A DNA stretch of 55,607 nt, from the NCBI RefSeq assembly GCF_013912375.1, contig NZ_JACETV010000016.1:1530-57136 (forward strand), read 5' to 3'. The notes below the pieces were generated by a model. The model was not told the origin of the DNA. It was given only the letters and a program-made list of their open reading frames with translations, and did not search any database. Of the stretch, positions 35,392 through 45,472 are shown piece by piece (within the stretch, counting starts at the first letter, position 1; each line of letters begins with the position of its first letter). A program made the position numbers and the translations under genes. The DNA is from Emticicia sp. BO119. GTDB lineage: Bacteria; Bacteroidota; Bacteroidia; Cytophagales; Spirosomataceae.

Positions 35392-37272
35392 TTATTTTTT
35401 CTTATTCGGTTGTTGTTTCTTTTTCAGATCTTCCTGTTGTCTGCGGCTCTCTTCTGCCATTTTTACTTGGTTTTCCATAAATTGAGCAAACTTACCTTTT
35501 TTAGCAGCCTGAGGGTTAGCCTGATATTTTATCTTGTTGTTCATCAGAATACCCCGGATTTTTTCTTCATCAACGAAACGACGCACTATTTGTTGTTGCA
35601 GAATAGTGATAACGTTTGAGACAAGGTAATAAAAACTCAACGCAGCAGGAAAACTATTCAGAACAAAGAAGAAAACTATCGGGAACACATAGCTTAACTT
35701 CTTCATGTCAACAGGGCCAGGCTGATCTGGCGTAATCTGATTATTATAATAAGTAAAAGCCAGACTCGACAAAGTCATTAATACCACAAATAAACTGATA
35801 TGATTACCCACAATCGGAAGACTTGTCGCCCAGCTAATGGGGTAATCGTACGTTGAAAGGTCAGAAGCCCACAAAAAGTTTTTCTGACGGAACATAATCA
35901 TATTCGGAAACAGGAAGAATACAGACATCAGAATTGGCATCTGCAACAGCATTGGCACACAACCACTTAAAGGATTAACACCTACTTGCTGATAGAGCTT
36001 CATTTGCTCTTGTTGCATCTTTACCTGGTCATCACCTACTTTTGCACGAATCTCGCTTAATTCAGGTGCTAAAATCCGCATTTTTGCCGAACTTATATAA
36101 GATCTGTAAATCAATGGTGTAAGCACCAGTTTAATAACTAATACCACTACTATTATTAATAGACCATAATTGCTTATCAGGTTTTCGGCTAAATTAAATA
36201 AAGGAACAAAAATGTAGCGATTGATAGGTTTTACAAAATCGTAACCTAAATACACATTTCTATGGAAACCTGTTGCTACTGTTTTAACCAGATTATAATC
36301 GTTCGGCCCGAAATAGAAACGATAATTACCTTTACCTGTTTTCAGGTCAGCTATAGGTAAACTTGCCTCTACTTCGGCTATTTTTACAATATTTGCGTCT
36401 GTTTCGGGAGTAGTTAGTTTAAACTTGGGTGCGGCCATTGCCTGGTTCTTAGCTACAAAACCAGTAATGAAGTATTTTTGTTTAAAAGAAAACCATTGAA
36501 TAGGGTCAACCAGACTTATTTCATCATTACCTATTTTATTAGAGCCTATATCATCAAAATCATCTTCTTTAGCATCCCAATAATTAATCTGAGCCGCTTT
36601 ACGGTTTTCATTAACATCATGCTCAAGCACTTTAAGATTATCCTGCCAATATAAACGTGCAGGCTGATTTTGAACAACTGCATCTAAGCCTACCAGATTA
36701 ACATCATAATCTACAATATAACCTGTGCCTTTAATGGTATATACCTGCTCTACATACTGATTATCAGCCAGAACAGATTTGAATACCAGTTTAGTAGAAT
36801 CGCCTTCTTTTAATACAACTGATTGATTGGTTGATGTATAAAAGAGTTTTTTTAAATCAACCTTCCCTTTATTGGTCTGAACCTCAAGATTGATGGTTGA
36901 GGTTTTGTTATCAAAAAGCGTTAAGGGCTTTTTGTTACCTGATTTGAAGTCGTCGTAGGTTGAGTAATTTTTTAGCGTAACTTCTTTGATATTTCCACCC
37001 TGAGTGCTGAATACAAATTTGGCATCTTTATTTTCGATTACTATATCCTGTGGCGTTCCGATAGCCGCTGAAGCGAAATCGCCGAATGCAGCCTTAATTG
37101 CAGTAGTATCTGTAACCTGAGTATTTTTTGGCGCTACTTTTGTTGCCTCTGCCGGAACGGCCGGTTTTTGCTCTTGAGGGGGAGTTGAAGGCATAAAATA
37201 CATATATCCTGCCCACATTGCCAACAACAATACAATACCAATTATCTGGTTTTTGTCTATTAATTTTTCCAT
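35392..37272 (-). CDS. yidC: Membrane protein insertase YidC
   Basis: 626 aa from the ATG at 37272 (MEKLIDKNQIIGIVLLLAMW, the first membrane helix); a longer frame adds 13 residues without merit. A large periplasmic domain (about 60-345) is followed by the conserved insertase core: YGLLIIVVVLVIKLVLTPL with the hydrophilic-groove region, VNPLSGCVPMLLQMPI, and PVDMKKLSYVFPIVFFFVLN. A basic Lys/Gln-rich tail ends the protein. Inserts inner-membrane proteins with or without SecYEG. Lies downstream of pyrG, an order frequent in Bacteroidota. Confidence 0.97.
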   Translation of the reverse strand: MEKLIDKNQIIGIVLLLAMWAGYMYFMPSTPPQEQKPAVPAEATKVAPKNTQVTDTTAIKAAFGDFASAAIGTPQDIVIENKDAKFVFSTQGGNIKEVTLKNYSTYDDFKSGNKKPLTLFDNKTSTINLEVQTNKGKVDLKKLFYTSTNQSVVLKEGDSTKLVFKSVLADNQYVEQVYTIKGTGYIVDYDVNLVGLDAVVQNQPARLYWQDNLKVLEHDVNENRKAAQINYWDAKEDDFDDIGSNKIGNDEISLVDPIQWFSFKQKYFITGFVAKNQAMAAPKFKLTTPETDANIVKIAEVEASLPIADLKTGKGNYRFYFGPNDYNLVKTVATGFHRNVYLGYDFVKPINRYIFVPLFNLAENLISNYGLLIIVVVLVIKLVLTPLIYRSYISSAKMRILAPELSEIRAKVGDDQVKMQQEQMKLYQQVGVNPLSGCVPMLLQMPILMSVFFLFPNMIMFRQKNFLWASDLSTYDYPISWATSLPIVGNHISLFVVLMTLSSLAFTYYNNQITPDQPGPVDMKKLSYVFPIVFFFVLNSFPAALSFYYLVSNVITILQQQIVRRFVDEEKIRGILMNNKIKYQANPQAAKKGKFAQFMENQVKMAEESRRQQEDLKKKQQPNKKK

Positions 37273-37408
37273 TAAAAATTTATAATTCGTAAAAAATACA
37301 CTTTGCAACATTCAAATTGCCTTACAAAAGTCGCAAAGATTCATAATAATTCCTAATTATTAGGCTTTCTCTAAGAGCTTGCTGTTCAAAGATTTACCAA
37401 CTTCTCGC

Positions 37409-39058
37409 TTAGCTTAAAACTAATTTCTTACTTGATGCATATTCTATGGCAGCTTTCACGAAATGAACAAAAAGTGGGTGTGGGTTCATTACTGTACTTT
37501 TTAATTCCGGATGAAACTGCACACCGATAAAATACGGATGGTTTGGCAATTCTACTATCTCTACCAACCCGCTGTCAGGATTAATACCTGAAATAATCAT
37601 TCCTGCCGCCTCATAATTTTTCAGATACTTGTTATTAAACTCCCAGCGATGGCGATGACGCTCACTAATATTGGCTTTCCCGTAGATTTTTCTGGCTAAG
37701 GTCTTGTCTTTTACCTTACAAGCATAAGCTCCCAGGCGCATAGTACCTCCTTTATCAGTTACATTTTTTTGCTCTTCCATTAAATCAATCACCGGGAATT
37801 GTGTTTCCGGTGCCATTTCGGTTGAATGAGCTTCGGGCATTCCAATTACATTTCTGGCAAATTCAATACACGCCATCTGCATACCAAGGCAAATACCAAA
37901 AAACGGAATATTGTTTTCTCTTACATAACGCACGGCAGCAATTTTACCTTCAATTCCTCTTTCACCAAAGCCAGGAGCAACTAATACGCCATCTAAACCA
38001 TCAAATTTTTCAGCAATGTTTTCAGGTGTCAGACTTTCAGAGTGAATCCATTCAATTACCACTTTACATTCATTAGCAGCTCCTGCATGAATAAACGACT
38101 CTGCAATTGATTTATAGGCATCTTTCAACTCTACGTATTTACCAATTAAGCCAATACGCACTTCTTCAACCGGATTCTTATATCTACCCAGAAAACCCTT
38201 CCACGCATCCATATCAGCGTCCTGATCATTGTAAATATCAAGCATATACAATACCCTCTGGTCGAGCTTTTCTTTCTGCATCAACAAAGGCACATCATAA
38301 ATCGTTTCAGCATCCATTGCCTCAATCACAGAATTTTGCTCAACATTACAGAAAAGTGCTATTTTTCTACGAATATCATTTGGAAGCGGATGCTCCGTGC
38401 GACACACAATGATGTCAGGTTGCACACCTGATTCCTGCAACATTTTAACTGAGTGCTGTGTTGGCTTGGTTTTTAATTCTCCTGCTGACTGTAAATAAGG
38501 TACGAGGGTCAGATGAATAACAAGTAGGTTATCTGCTCCCAAATCCCATTTCAACTGGCGTACAGCCTCTACGTAAGGAAGTGATTCAATATCGCCAACA
38601 CAACCGCCTAACTCGGTAATAATAATGTCAAAATTGCCTGTTTCTCCTAATTGAAGAATGTTTCTTTTGATTTCATCGGTAATATGAGGGATTACCTGAA
38701 CAGTTTTGCCTAAATAATTACCTCTCCGCTCTTTCATAATTACATTATAATAGATGCGTCCGGTAGTTACATTGTTGGCTTGTGAAGTAGGAACATTTAA
38801 GAAACGCTCATAGTGGCCCAAATCAAGGTCAGTTTCAGCACCATCGTCCGTTACATAGCATTCACCATGCTCATAAGGATTCAGTGTACCTGGGTCCACA
38901 TTGATGTAGGGATCAAACTTTTGAATAGTTACGGATAAGCCTCTTGATTGGAGGAGTTTGGCTAAAGAAGAGGCAATGATGCCTTTTCCAAGTGATGAAG
39001 TTACGCCGCCCGTAACGAAAATATACTTCGGATTTCGGGGTTGCCCGTTCATTGACAT
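37409..39058 (-). CDS. pyrG: CTP synthase
   Basis: 549 aa, full length. The synthetase domain begins with [23 protein letters not shown] (P-loop) and includes [19 protein letters not shown]; the glutaminase domain has the nucleophile Cys in [11 protein letters not shown] and the His-Glu of [10 protein letters not shown]. Converts UTP to CTP with glutamine as nitrogen donor. A perfect -7 box lies about 30 bp upstream. Confidence 0.98.
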   Translation of the reverse strand: MSMNGQPRNPKYIFVTGGVTSSLGKGIIASSLAKLLQSRGLSVTIQKFDPYINVDPGTLNPYEHGECYVTDDGAETDLDLGHYERFLNVPTSQANNVTTGRIYYNVIMKERRGNYLGKTVQVIPHITDEIKRNILQLGETGNFDIIITELGGCVGDIESLPYVEAVRQLKWDLGADNLLVIHLTLVPYLQSAGELKTKPTQHSVKMLQESGVQPDIIVCRTEHPLPNDIRRKIALFCNVEQNSVIEAMDAETIYDVPLLMQKEKLDQRVLYMLDIYNDQDADMDAWKGFLGRYKNPVEEVRIGLIGKYVELKDAYKSIAESFIHAGAANECKVVIEWIHSESLTPENIAEKFDGLDGVLVAPGFGERGIEGKIAAVRYVRENNIPFFGICLGMQMACIEFARNVIGMPEAHSTEMAPETQFPVIDLMEEQKNVTDKGGTMRLGAYACKVKDKTLARKIYGKANISERHRHRWEFNNKYLKNYEAAGMIISGINPDSGLVEIVELPNHPYFIGVQFHPELKSTVMNPHPLFVHFVKAAIEYASSKKLVLS

Positions 39059-39087
39059 GTTGTCTAAATATCTTTGATTACGGGATA

Positions 39088-39095
39088 CAAAGGTA
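39088..39095 (-). promoter_or_regulatory. Bacteroidota -7 box of pyrG
   Basis: On the minus strand this reads TACCTTTG, identical to the boxes before the RluA and agmatine deiminase genes. A weak TTTTAG lies about 24 bp upstream as a possible -33. Confidence 0.55.
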
Positions 39096-39206
39096 CGAGT
39101 TTTTGTCGAACTCTTTCGGCTAAAATTTGATAACTTTTTAAATTTTGTTCTAAAGTATTGACTATCAGATGTTTGTTCTTCCTGTTAAACTATGTCAATA
39201 ATTTTC

Positions 39207-40028
39207 TCACTTCGGACAATTATAAGAAAAACTCTCCTGATAGTTTTCGTCTTTCCCGCTATATCTTCGTGTAACTTTGGTTTTAACAGGAAATTTCTCA
39301 TCGTTATACTCATATTGGTAAGTGTAATTTACTTCTCCATTTGATGAATAAATTTTAGCTAAAGTTACGTTGTTTTTATTGACAAAATAGGTCGTGTTTT
39401 CAGCACCCAAGCTGGCTGAGTAAATAATAAAATAAAGCATAATATTAGAATGAGACACACCCAGATAAGGTGAATTTTTATCATCAAAACTAAGGTTTTC
39501 TAAAAGAGTTTTCGATTTACCTTCCTTCATAATACTAATTTTTGTCACATTCCCGGCTTTATCATAAGTTATTGTCGATTCAATAATATCATCGAAAACT
39601 GGCAATGATAAATTGATTCGTTCCACCTGTTTCTGTGTATTTACAAATACACTACTTTTAAACTCAAAGGACTTTCCGGCACTGTCTTTGCCGACAAAGG
39701 TAATGAGTGAGAGACCACCTTTCGCATCGTATTGAAAACTGATATAATAGCTTTTATCATTAGAGCGTTCAGCCTTTACAGGTAAGCCATTTTCGTAAGT
39801 AATCTTATCAAAATCAGAAAAGCCTTCTAAAGTAGTCAGAAGTTTTTGAGTGTCATAACTAAGATTGTAAACAACACCATGCCCATGATTGGCATTTTTT
39901 AGTAAACATAATTCTACTTTTGGTGGAGTTGTTTCTCCGACTTTAATTAAAATTTCCCCGTCGTCTATGCAGGATGACACCAACAAAATAAAAAGTAATA
40001 AAATAGATATCGATTTATAAGTGGGCAT
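39207..40028 (-). CDS. Lipoprotein of unknown function
   Basis: 273 aa from the ATG at 40028, which yields the lipoprotein signal MPTYKSISILLLFILLVSSC. The remainder is beta-rich with repeating YxYDxxG-like segments (ITYENGLPVKAE, FQYDAKGGLSLI, ITYDKAGNVTKIS, YQYEYNDEKFPVKTK), as in Bacteroidota lipoproteins with RHS/YD-like or DUF4595-like folds. No enzyme motif. Alone on its strand, between pyrG and a divergent gene. Confidence 0.75.
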   Translation of the reverse strand: MPTYKSISILLLFILLVSSCIDDGEILIKVGETTPPKVELCLLKNANHGHGVVYNLSYDTQKLLTTLEGFSDFDKITYENGLPVKAERSNDKSYYISFQYDAKGGLSLITFVGKDSAGKSFEFKSSVFVNTQKQVERINLSLPVFDDIIESTITYDKAGNVTKISIMKEGKSKTLLENLSFDDKNSPYLGVSHSNIMLYFIIYSASLGAENTTYFVNKNNVTLAKIYSSNGEVNYTYQYEYNDEKFPVKTKVTRRYSGKDENYQESFSYNCPK

Positions 40029-40214
40029 GCGTAAATAATTGTAATAAACAGGAATAATTAATGCAAATATCATGCTTGTTTTCCTGATGATGAAAATTTA
40101 ATAAGTCGGGTAAAAATTCGACGTAAAATTAACGATAAAATTAACCAGACAAGTTAAACGTATAACAAACTATTCTTTCTGGCAAGACGTTTATATAAGC
40201 ACAAGTGTTGCAAA

Positions 40215-41177
40215 ATGACAAATCAACTGGCAAAGTATCGAATGATAGGTGACCTAAAGGCCGATGCTGTCATACAGCAATTGGTAATGCAAATGGGTAC
40301 GGGCTTTCTGCGTACCATAATGCCGTTTTTAGCAGATTTTAAGAATCTTGATTTTTCTGATCAACCTCAATCAATACAAGAATTTCTTGCACAGAACTCT
40401 TCATTACCAGATTTTTTTAATAAAAAAGAACTTATTCGCACTACAGATTTTTATCGGCAGAATCAGCAAACTATCGGACTAATCTTAGGGCTTTATGCTT
40501 TGCCCTACTGTTACTTAGGTGCAGATGGCGCCAGAGTGTTATATCTATCTGAAAGAATACGAAAAGACACTTATAACCGTCTGATCGAAACAGGCAATTT
40601 CCTGAAGGCCGTGATGAATTATGATAACTGGACAAGCAACAGAATATTTGCAGTTTGTATTAAGATAAGGCTAATGCATGCCGCTATCAGATATTTTACT
40701 TTACAGAATTCTAAATGGAATATGACCTGGGGACACCCGATAAATCAGGAGGATATGTTAGGCACTAATATGGCGTTTTCCCTGATAGTATTAAGAGGTA
40801 TGCGAAAGTTTGGCTATAGTATTGATAGTAGCTACGAGCGTGCATACCTACACACCTGGAATATCATTGGCTTCTTATTAGGGATTGATAAGTCTGTATT
40901 ACCTGCCAACGAACAGGAAGCCATTAAACTGGAACGGCTGATTGCTACCAGGCAATTCAGACAATCGACAGAAAGCCAGGAACTGACCGCTTCACTGATG
41001 CAAGCTATCCGAGGTATAAGTCCCAGTGCTTGGACAGCCGATTTATTGCGGGCTCAGTCAAGATTTTTGTTAGGGAAAAAATATGCAGAAATGCTCGGCG
41101 TAAAAGAAACAAATATCTCTGATACTTTGTTGAAAGTTTATAACACTACTTCTGTTGTATTGTCAAGATTCTTCTGA
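40215..41177 (+). CDS. Oxygenase MpaB family (DUF2236) protein
   Basis: 320 aa. The DUF2236 core shows IRLMHAAIRYFTL with the candidate haem-ligand His, then WGHPINQEDMLGTNMAFSLIVLRGMRKFG and YLHTWNIIGFLLGI. The family includes latex-clearing protein (Lcp) and MpaB, b-haem oxygenases; substrate here unknown. No signal peptide. The next genes on the strand are a TetR regulator (31 bp on) and an ABC1-type kinase, likely one unit. Confidence 0.85.
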   Translation: MTNQLAKYRMIGDLKADAVIQQLVMQMGTGFLRTIMPFLADFKNLDFSDQPQSIQEFLAQNSSLPDFFNKKELIRTTDFYRQNQQTIGLILGLYALPYCYLGADGARVLYLSERIRKDTYNRLIETGNFLKAVMNYDNWTSNRIFAVCIKIRLMHAAIRYFTLQNSKWNMTWGHPINQEDMLGTNMAFSLIVLRGMRKFGYSIDSSYERAYLHTWNIIGFLLGIDKSVLPANEQEAIKLERLIATRQFRQSTESQELTASLMQAIRGISPSAWTADLLRAQSRFLLGKKYAEMLGVKETNISDTLLKVYNTTSVVLSRFF

Positions 41178-41207
41178 AACTAAACGAGAAACTTCAATTT
41201 AAAATCA

Positions 41208-41852
41208 ATGACTAACGATAAAATCAAACACGCCTATATTGAGCATATTTTAGATAAAGGTACACAACCGGAATCAATTTATGCTTTTTGTAAGAAACTA
41301 AAAATCAAGGAGTCTGCTTTTTACGAAGAATACACTTCCTTTCCACAGATAGAAAGCCAAATATGGAAAGACTTTTTTTTAGATACGATTACCTCAGCAC
41401 AAAATGAAGAAGTCTATGCTGCTTATACAGTTCGTGAGAAAGTACTGGCCTTTTTTTATACTTGGGTTGAAGTGCTGAAACAAAACAGAAGTTTTATACT
41501 GAAATCTTATGAGAGTTTTCAGAAACCTGTTTATGTTAAGCGTAACATACAATTAACTGATTTTAAAATAGCCTTCCACGATTATATAAATGAATTGGTG
41601 CTTGAAGCCCGTGAGACTAAAGAAATAGAGCAACGCCCGATTCCTCAGATAACTCAGCGGTATCCGGATTTATTCTGGGCTAAAACCTTGTTCATCCTGG
41701 ACTTCTGGATCAATGATACCAGTAAAACATTTGAAAAAACAGATACTATGATTGAAAAATCGGTCAATACTGCTTTTGATTTATTAGGCCGCTCCCCTTT
41801 AGATTCATTATTCGATTTAGGCAAATTTTTATTTCAGAATAGAAAAGTCTGA
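41208..41852 (+). CDS. TetR family regulator
   Basis: 214 aa. N-terminal helix-turn-helix (about 15-50; PESIYAFCKKLKIKESAFYEEY) and an all-helical C-terminal ligand-binding domain (FFYTWVEVLKQNRSFILKSYE) as seen in TetR-like proteins of Bacteroidota. Probably controls its own unit, sitting between the MpaB-like and ABC1 genes. The HTH is weak, so a non-DNA-binding role is not excluded. Confidence 0.78.
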   Translation: MTNDKIKHAYIEHILDKGTQPESIYAFCKKLKIKESAFYEEYTSFPQIESQIWKDFFLDTITSAQNEEVYAAYTVREKVLAFFYTWVEVLKQNRSFILKSYESFQKPVYVKRNIQLTDFKIAFHDYINELVLEARETKEIEQRPIPQITQRYPDLFWAKTLFILDFWINDTSKTFEKTDTMIEKSVNTAFDLLGRSPLDSLFDLGKFLFQNRKV

Positions 41853-41892
41853 ACTACGCTATTTCGGCTTAGCTCAAGACAATAATTAACTT

Positions 41893-43227
41893 ATGAACTC
41901 ACAAGACAAAATACCAACCTCCAAGGTTGCCAGAGCCACACAGTTTGTAAAAGCAGGAGTGAAAGTAGGAGGGAATTATATAAAGCACTACAGCAAAAAG
42001 ATATTAGACCCATCATTAAGCAAAGAAGAGTTACACAAAGATAATGCTGCAGACGTGTATGAGACATTAAGCAGCCTGAAAGGCAGTGCCTTGAAAGTAG
42101 CACAAATGATGAGTATGGACAAGAACCTCCTGCCAAGAGCCTACACTGATAAATTTGCTATGTCTCAGTACTCGGCGCCACCGTTATCTTCACCTTTAGT
42201 TATCAAAACTTTCAGGCAGTATTTTGGAAAATCTCCGGCTGAAATGTTTGATAAATTTGATTTAAAAGCTGAAAACGCAGCATCTATCGGACAGGTGCAT
42301 GTGGCCTATAAAAATAGTAAAAAATTGGCTGTTAAAATACAGTATCCGGGTGTAGCTGAAAGCATTAGCTCTGACCTGAAAATGGCCCGTCCTTTGGCAG
42401 TACAATTGTTGAAACTGAACGATGCAGAAATTGACAGGTATTTTAAGGAAGTAGAAGAGCGTTTATTGGAGGAATCTAACTACGATTTAGAATTGAAACG
42501 CTCAATCGAAATCACAAATGCCTGCGAGCATATCCCACATTTGTTTTTTTCGAAATATTATCCTGAGTTCTCATCTAACAGAATTCTGACTATGGACTGG
42601 ATAGAAGGAATGCATCTGAAAGAATTTTTAGAGACTAATCCCTCACAGGAGATCCGTAACCAGATTGGTCAGGCACTGTGGGATTTCTATGACTACCAAA
42701 TGCACACGCTTCGTAAAGTACATGCAGACCCTCATCCGGGTAATTTCCTGATGACACCCGATGGTAAGTTAGGAATATTAGATTTTGGTTGTATCAAAGT
42801 AATACCTGACGATTATTATCAGAATTACTTTGCTTTGATGAACCCGGATACGCTGAACGATGAAAAGAGGATGCAGAAGATTTTCTGGGATCTGGATTTC
42901 TTGCTCAAAGAAGATTCACCTAAAGAGCAGGCTTTGTTTTCAGATATTTTTAAGCAGATGATTCGTCTGTTAGGCCGTCCTTTCGATTCTCATACATTTG
43001 ATTTTGGCACTACAGGTTACGTTGATGAAATTTATCAGTTTTTAGATTTTATCTCCAAAATGCCTGAACTCAAAAATGGTAATTCGGCACGTGGTTCCCA
43101 GCATGGGTTATATGTGAACCGTACCTATTTCGGTCTTTATACCATTTTAAATGATTTAAAGGCCAATATCCTTACTACCAAGCCAGATTGGGTAACGCCA
43201 AAGCATTTAAAAGAGGCATTTGTATAA
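41893..43227 (+). CDS. ABC1/AarF/UbiB family atypical kinase
   Basis: 444 aa. Characteristic motifs: ALKVAQMMSMDKNLLP (N-terminal regulatory helix), AASIGQVHVAYKNSKKLAVKIQYPG, RKVHADPHPGNFLMTPDGK (catalytic loop) and LGILDFGCIKVIP (DFG metal site). UbiB/COQ8 relatives assist isoprenoid-lipid (quinone) synthesis as ATPases. In the same strand run as the MpaB-like and TetR genes, suggesting a shared lipid or isoprenoid function (inference). Terminator follows. Confidence 0.92.
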   Translation: MNSQDKIPTSKVARATQFVKAGVKVGGNYIKHYSKKILDPSLSKEELHKDNAADVYETLSSLKGSALKVAQMMSMDKNLLPRAYTDKFAMSQYSAPPLSSPLVIKTFRQYFGKSPAEMFDKFDLKAENAASIGQVHVAYKNSKKLAVKIQYPGVAESISSDLKMARPLAVQLLKLNDAEIDRYFKEVEERLLEESNYDLELKRSIEITNACEHIPHLFFSKYYPEFSSNRILTMDWIEGMHLKEFLETNPSQEIRNQIGQALWDFYDYQMHTLRKVHADPHPGNFLMTPDGKLGILDFGCIKVIPDDYYQNYFALMNPDTLNDEKRMQKIFWDLDFLLKEDSPKEQALFSDIFKQMIRLLGRPFDSHTFDFGTTGYVDEIYQFLDFISKMPELKNGNSARGSQHGLYVNRTYFGLYTILNDLKANILTTKPDWVTPKHLKEAFV

Positions 43228-43252
43228 ATACCACTTTTTCTACTACATTTGG

Positions 43253-43292
43253 AACGCTTATAGAGTTCTTATAACTTTATAAGCGTTTTTAT
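43253..43292 (+). terminator. Terminator of the MpaB/TetR/ABC1 unit
   Basis: A 15-bp stem with one G-U pair (AACGCTTATAGAGTT with AACTTTATAAGCGTT), 5-nt loop, then TTTTATTT. Confidence 0.88.
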
Positions 43293-43341
43293 TTGCATAG
43301 ATTGTAACCTATTATTATTCAATTAGTAAATTGTTGATTCA

Positions 43342-44874
43342 ATGAAAAAACTTCTCCTTCTCCTTTCTATTACCTTACTTTTAGCGGCTTGTCGCACAGC
43401 AAAAGTAGGCAAACCCAGTCAAGACGAAGTCGCTGTTACCTTTTTACATCTGAACGATGTCTATGAAATATCTCCGTTAGACAACGGTAAAATAGGAGGT
43501 ATGGCTCGGGTTGCAACAGTTCGTCAGCAATTGCTAAAAGAAAATCCGAATACTATTACAGTGCTTTCGGGCGATTTTTTAAGCCCATCAGTAACAGGAA
43601 CTCTACGCTATGAGGGTAAAGGAATCAAAGGCCGACAAATGGTTGATGTAATGAACGCTGTGGGTATTGATTGGGTCTGCTTTGGTAACCACGAGTTTGA
43701 TTTAGACGAAAAAGATTTACAGGAACGCATCAATGAATCGAAATTCGAATGGTTGAATACCAATGCTATGGAGAAAATCAACGGCAATTTAGTGCCTTTT
43801 GGTAAGATAGTAAATGGTACAAAAGTCCCTTTCCCAAAAATACAGATTTTTTCTTTTAAAACCCCTAAAGGCGAAGAGGTAAAAATAGGTATGTTTGGCA
43901 TTGTGTTACCCTCAAACCCGAAAGAGTATGTCTGGTATGACGATTTTTTTGAGTCGGCTAAAAAAGCCTATGAGACTTTAAAACCTCAATGTGATTTTGT
44001 TGTGGGTCTTACGCACATCAATAAAGTAGATGACATTACATTAGCTGGTATGTTGCCGGAAGTAAAACTTATTATGGGTGGGCACGACCATGAAAATATG
44101 AAAGAAAAAATAGGCAATGTGATTATGGCCAAGGCCGATGCCAATGCTAAAACAGCCTATATTCATAGAATTGTCTATAACAAAGCTAACAGTAAGATCA
44201 CCATTGAGTCAGAATTACGAAAAATAGATAACACAATACCTGACAATACTGAAGCGGCTCTTGTAGTAAAAAAATGGGAAGATATTGCAGATGCCAGTTT
44301 TAAAGCCATTGGTATTGATAAAAATGAAGTCATTACTGATCTGAAAGAACCTTTGGACGGACATGAGGCAACTGTTAGAAACCAACAGTGTGCAATGGGA
44401 AATATGATAGCCAAAGCTATGACATTGGCTACACCTGATGCTACCGATTGTGCTTTTTTCAATGGCGGGTCTATCAGAATAGATGATATTGTATCAGGTA
44501 AAATGACACAGTTAGACGTTTTGAGAGTTTTACCTTTTGGTGGAAAATTAATAGAAGTAAAAATGCGTGGACGATTATTGGAAAGAATTCTGGAAACAGG
44601 ATTTCAAAACAAAGGAAGCGGAGGATACCTGCAATGGGATAAGATTAGCTATGAAGCAACAAAAAAAGAATGGAGGATTAATGGCAAACAGCTTGATGTA
44701 AATCAGGAGTATAACGTAGTAACAAGTGATTTTCTTTTGACTGGTAAAGAACGTAATCTTGATTTTTTTGTAAAAACAAACCCTGACATAATTTCCGTAA
44801 CTGATTCTTTCCCGGAAAGTGATGTACGAAACGACATCAGAAAAGCAGTTATTGCTTATCTGAAAAAAAACTAA
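43342..44874 (+). CDS. 5'-nucleotidase/metallophosphatase lipoprotein
   Basis: 510 aa with a lipoprotein signal (LLLSITLLLAAC). Metallophosphatase domain: VTFLHLNDVYEISPL (His replaced by Tyr/Val context against the usual NDxHG), LSGDFLSPS, CFGNHEFDLDEKDL, GLTHINKVDD and IMGGHDHEN. The 5'-nucleotidase C-terminal domain follows (QCAMGNMIAKAM, FFNGGSIRIDDI, VLPFGGKLIEVKMRG). Hydrolyses nucleotides or other phosphoesters in the periplasm or at the cell surface. Stands alone, with 76 bp to the next gene. Confidence 0.92.
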   Translation: MKKLLLLLSITLLLAACRTAKVGKPSQDEVAVTFLHLNDVYEISPLDNGKIGGMARVATVRQQLLKENPNTITVLSGDFLSPSVTGTLRYEGKGIKGRQMVDVMNAVGIDWVCFGNHEFDLDEKDLQERINESKFEWLNTNAMEKINGNLVPFGKIVNGTKVPFPKIQIFSFKTPKGEEVKIGMFGIVLPSNPKEYVWYDDFFESAKKAYETLKPQCDFVVGLTHINKVDDITLAGMLPEVKLIMGGHDHENMKEKIGNVIMAKADANAKTAYIHRIVYNKANSKITIESELRKIDNTIPDNTEAALVVKKWEDIADASFKAIGIDKNEVITDLKEPLDGHEATVRNQQCAMGNMIAKAMTLATPDATDCAFFNGGSIRIDDIVSGKMTQLDVLRVLPFGGKLIEVKMRGRLLERILETGFQNKGSGGYLQWDKISYEATKKEWRINGKQLDVNQEYNVVTSDFLLTGKERNLDFFVKTNPDIISVTDSFPESDVRNDIRKAVIAYLKKN

Positions 44875-44950
44875 ATGATTTCCAACCATTCGGGGGCGAT
44901 TGTTGTCATAGTAAGGATGAAGCTTATTAAACGCTTATACCCACATTTCT

Positions 44951-45469
44951 ATGAAAAAACTGTACTTTCTGACAATAATCGCCCTTTTGAATAGCTGCAT
45001 CTCTGACAATGAGAAAACAGCTGATGTAAAGGTGATGGGTTATCGCCCCATTTATACCGATTATGCAAGTATTCGTAAAATAGAACTGCAAAAATCAAGA
45101 GGGCTTTCGCGTCCTGGTAAAATCTATACTAAGGGTAAATATCTCTATATTAATGAATTAGGCGAGGGTATCCATATCTTTGATAATTCAGACAAAACTA
45201 ATCCTAAGCCTGTTGCCTTTCTGGCGATTCCTGTCAATAAAGACATTTCTATCAAGAACAATATTCTCTATGCTGATAATGGCGATGACCTGATAACTAT
45301 TGATATTTCTGACCCGAATAGTGTAAAAGTTTTGAAACGTATCGAGAAGGCCTTCCCTTATCCAAGCTATCCCAACGAGAGAGGTAAGTTTGAATGTGCT
45401 GACCCCAATAAAGGGTATGTAAAGGCATGGGAATATGTTGAACTAACCAACCCTAAATGTTTTAGATAA
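44951..45469 (+). CDS. LVIVD-repeat lipoprotein, first of a pair
   Basis: 172 aa with lipoprotein signal (FLTIIALLNSC). Three LVIVD-like strands: GKIYTKGKYLYINELGEGIHIFDNSDKTN, then VAFLAIPVN and LITIDISDPNSVKVL (beta-propeller blades), ending AWEYVELTNPKCFR. Too short for a closed propeller on its own. The next gene starts 3 bp after its stop and supplies the remaining blades, so the two may build one fold. Starts a four-gene unit that ends in porQ. Confidence 0.8.
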   Translation: MKKLYFLTIIALLNSCISDNEKTADVKVMGYRPIYTDYASIRKIELQKSRGLSRPGKIYTKGKYLYINELGEGIHIFDNSDKTNPKPVAFLAIPVNKDISIKNNILYADNGDDLITIDISDPNSVKVLKRIEKAFPYPSYPNERGKFECADPNKGYVKAWEYVELTNPKCFR

Positions 45470-45472
45470 ACC

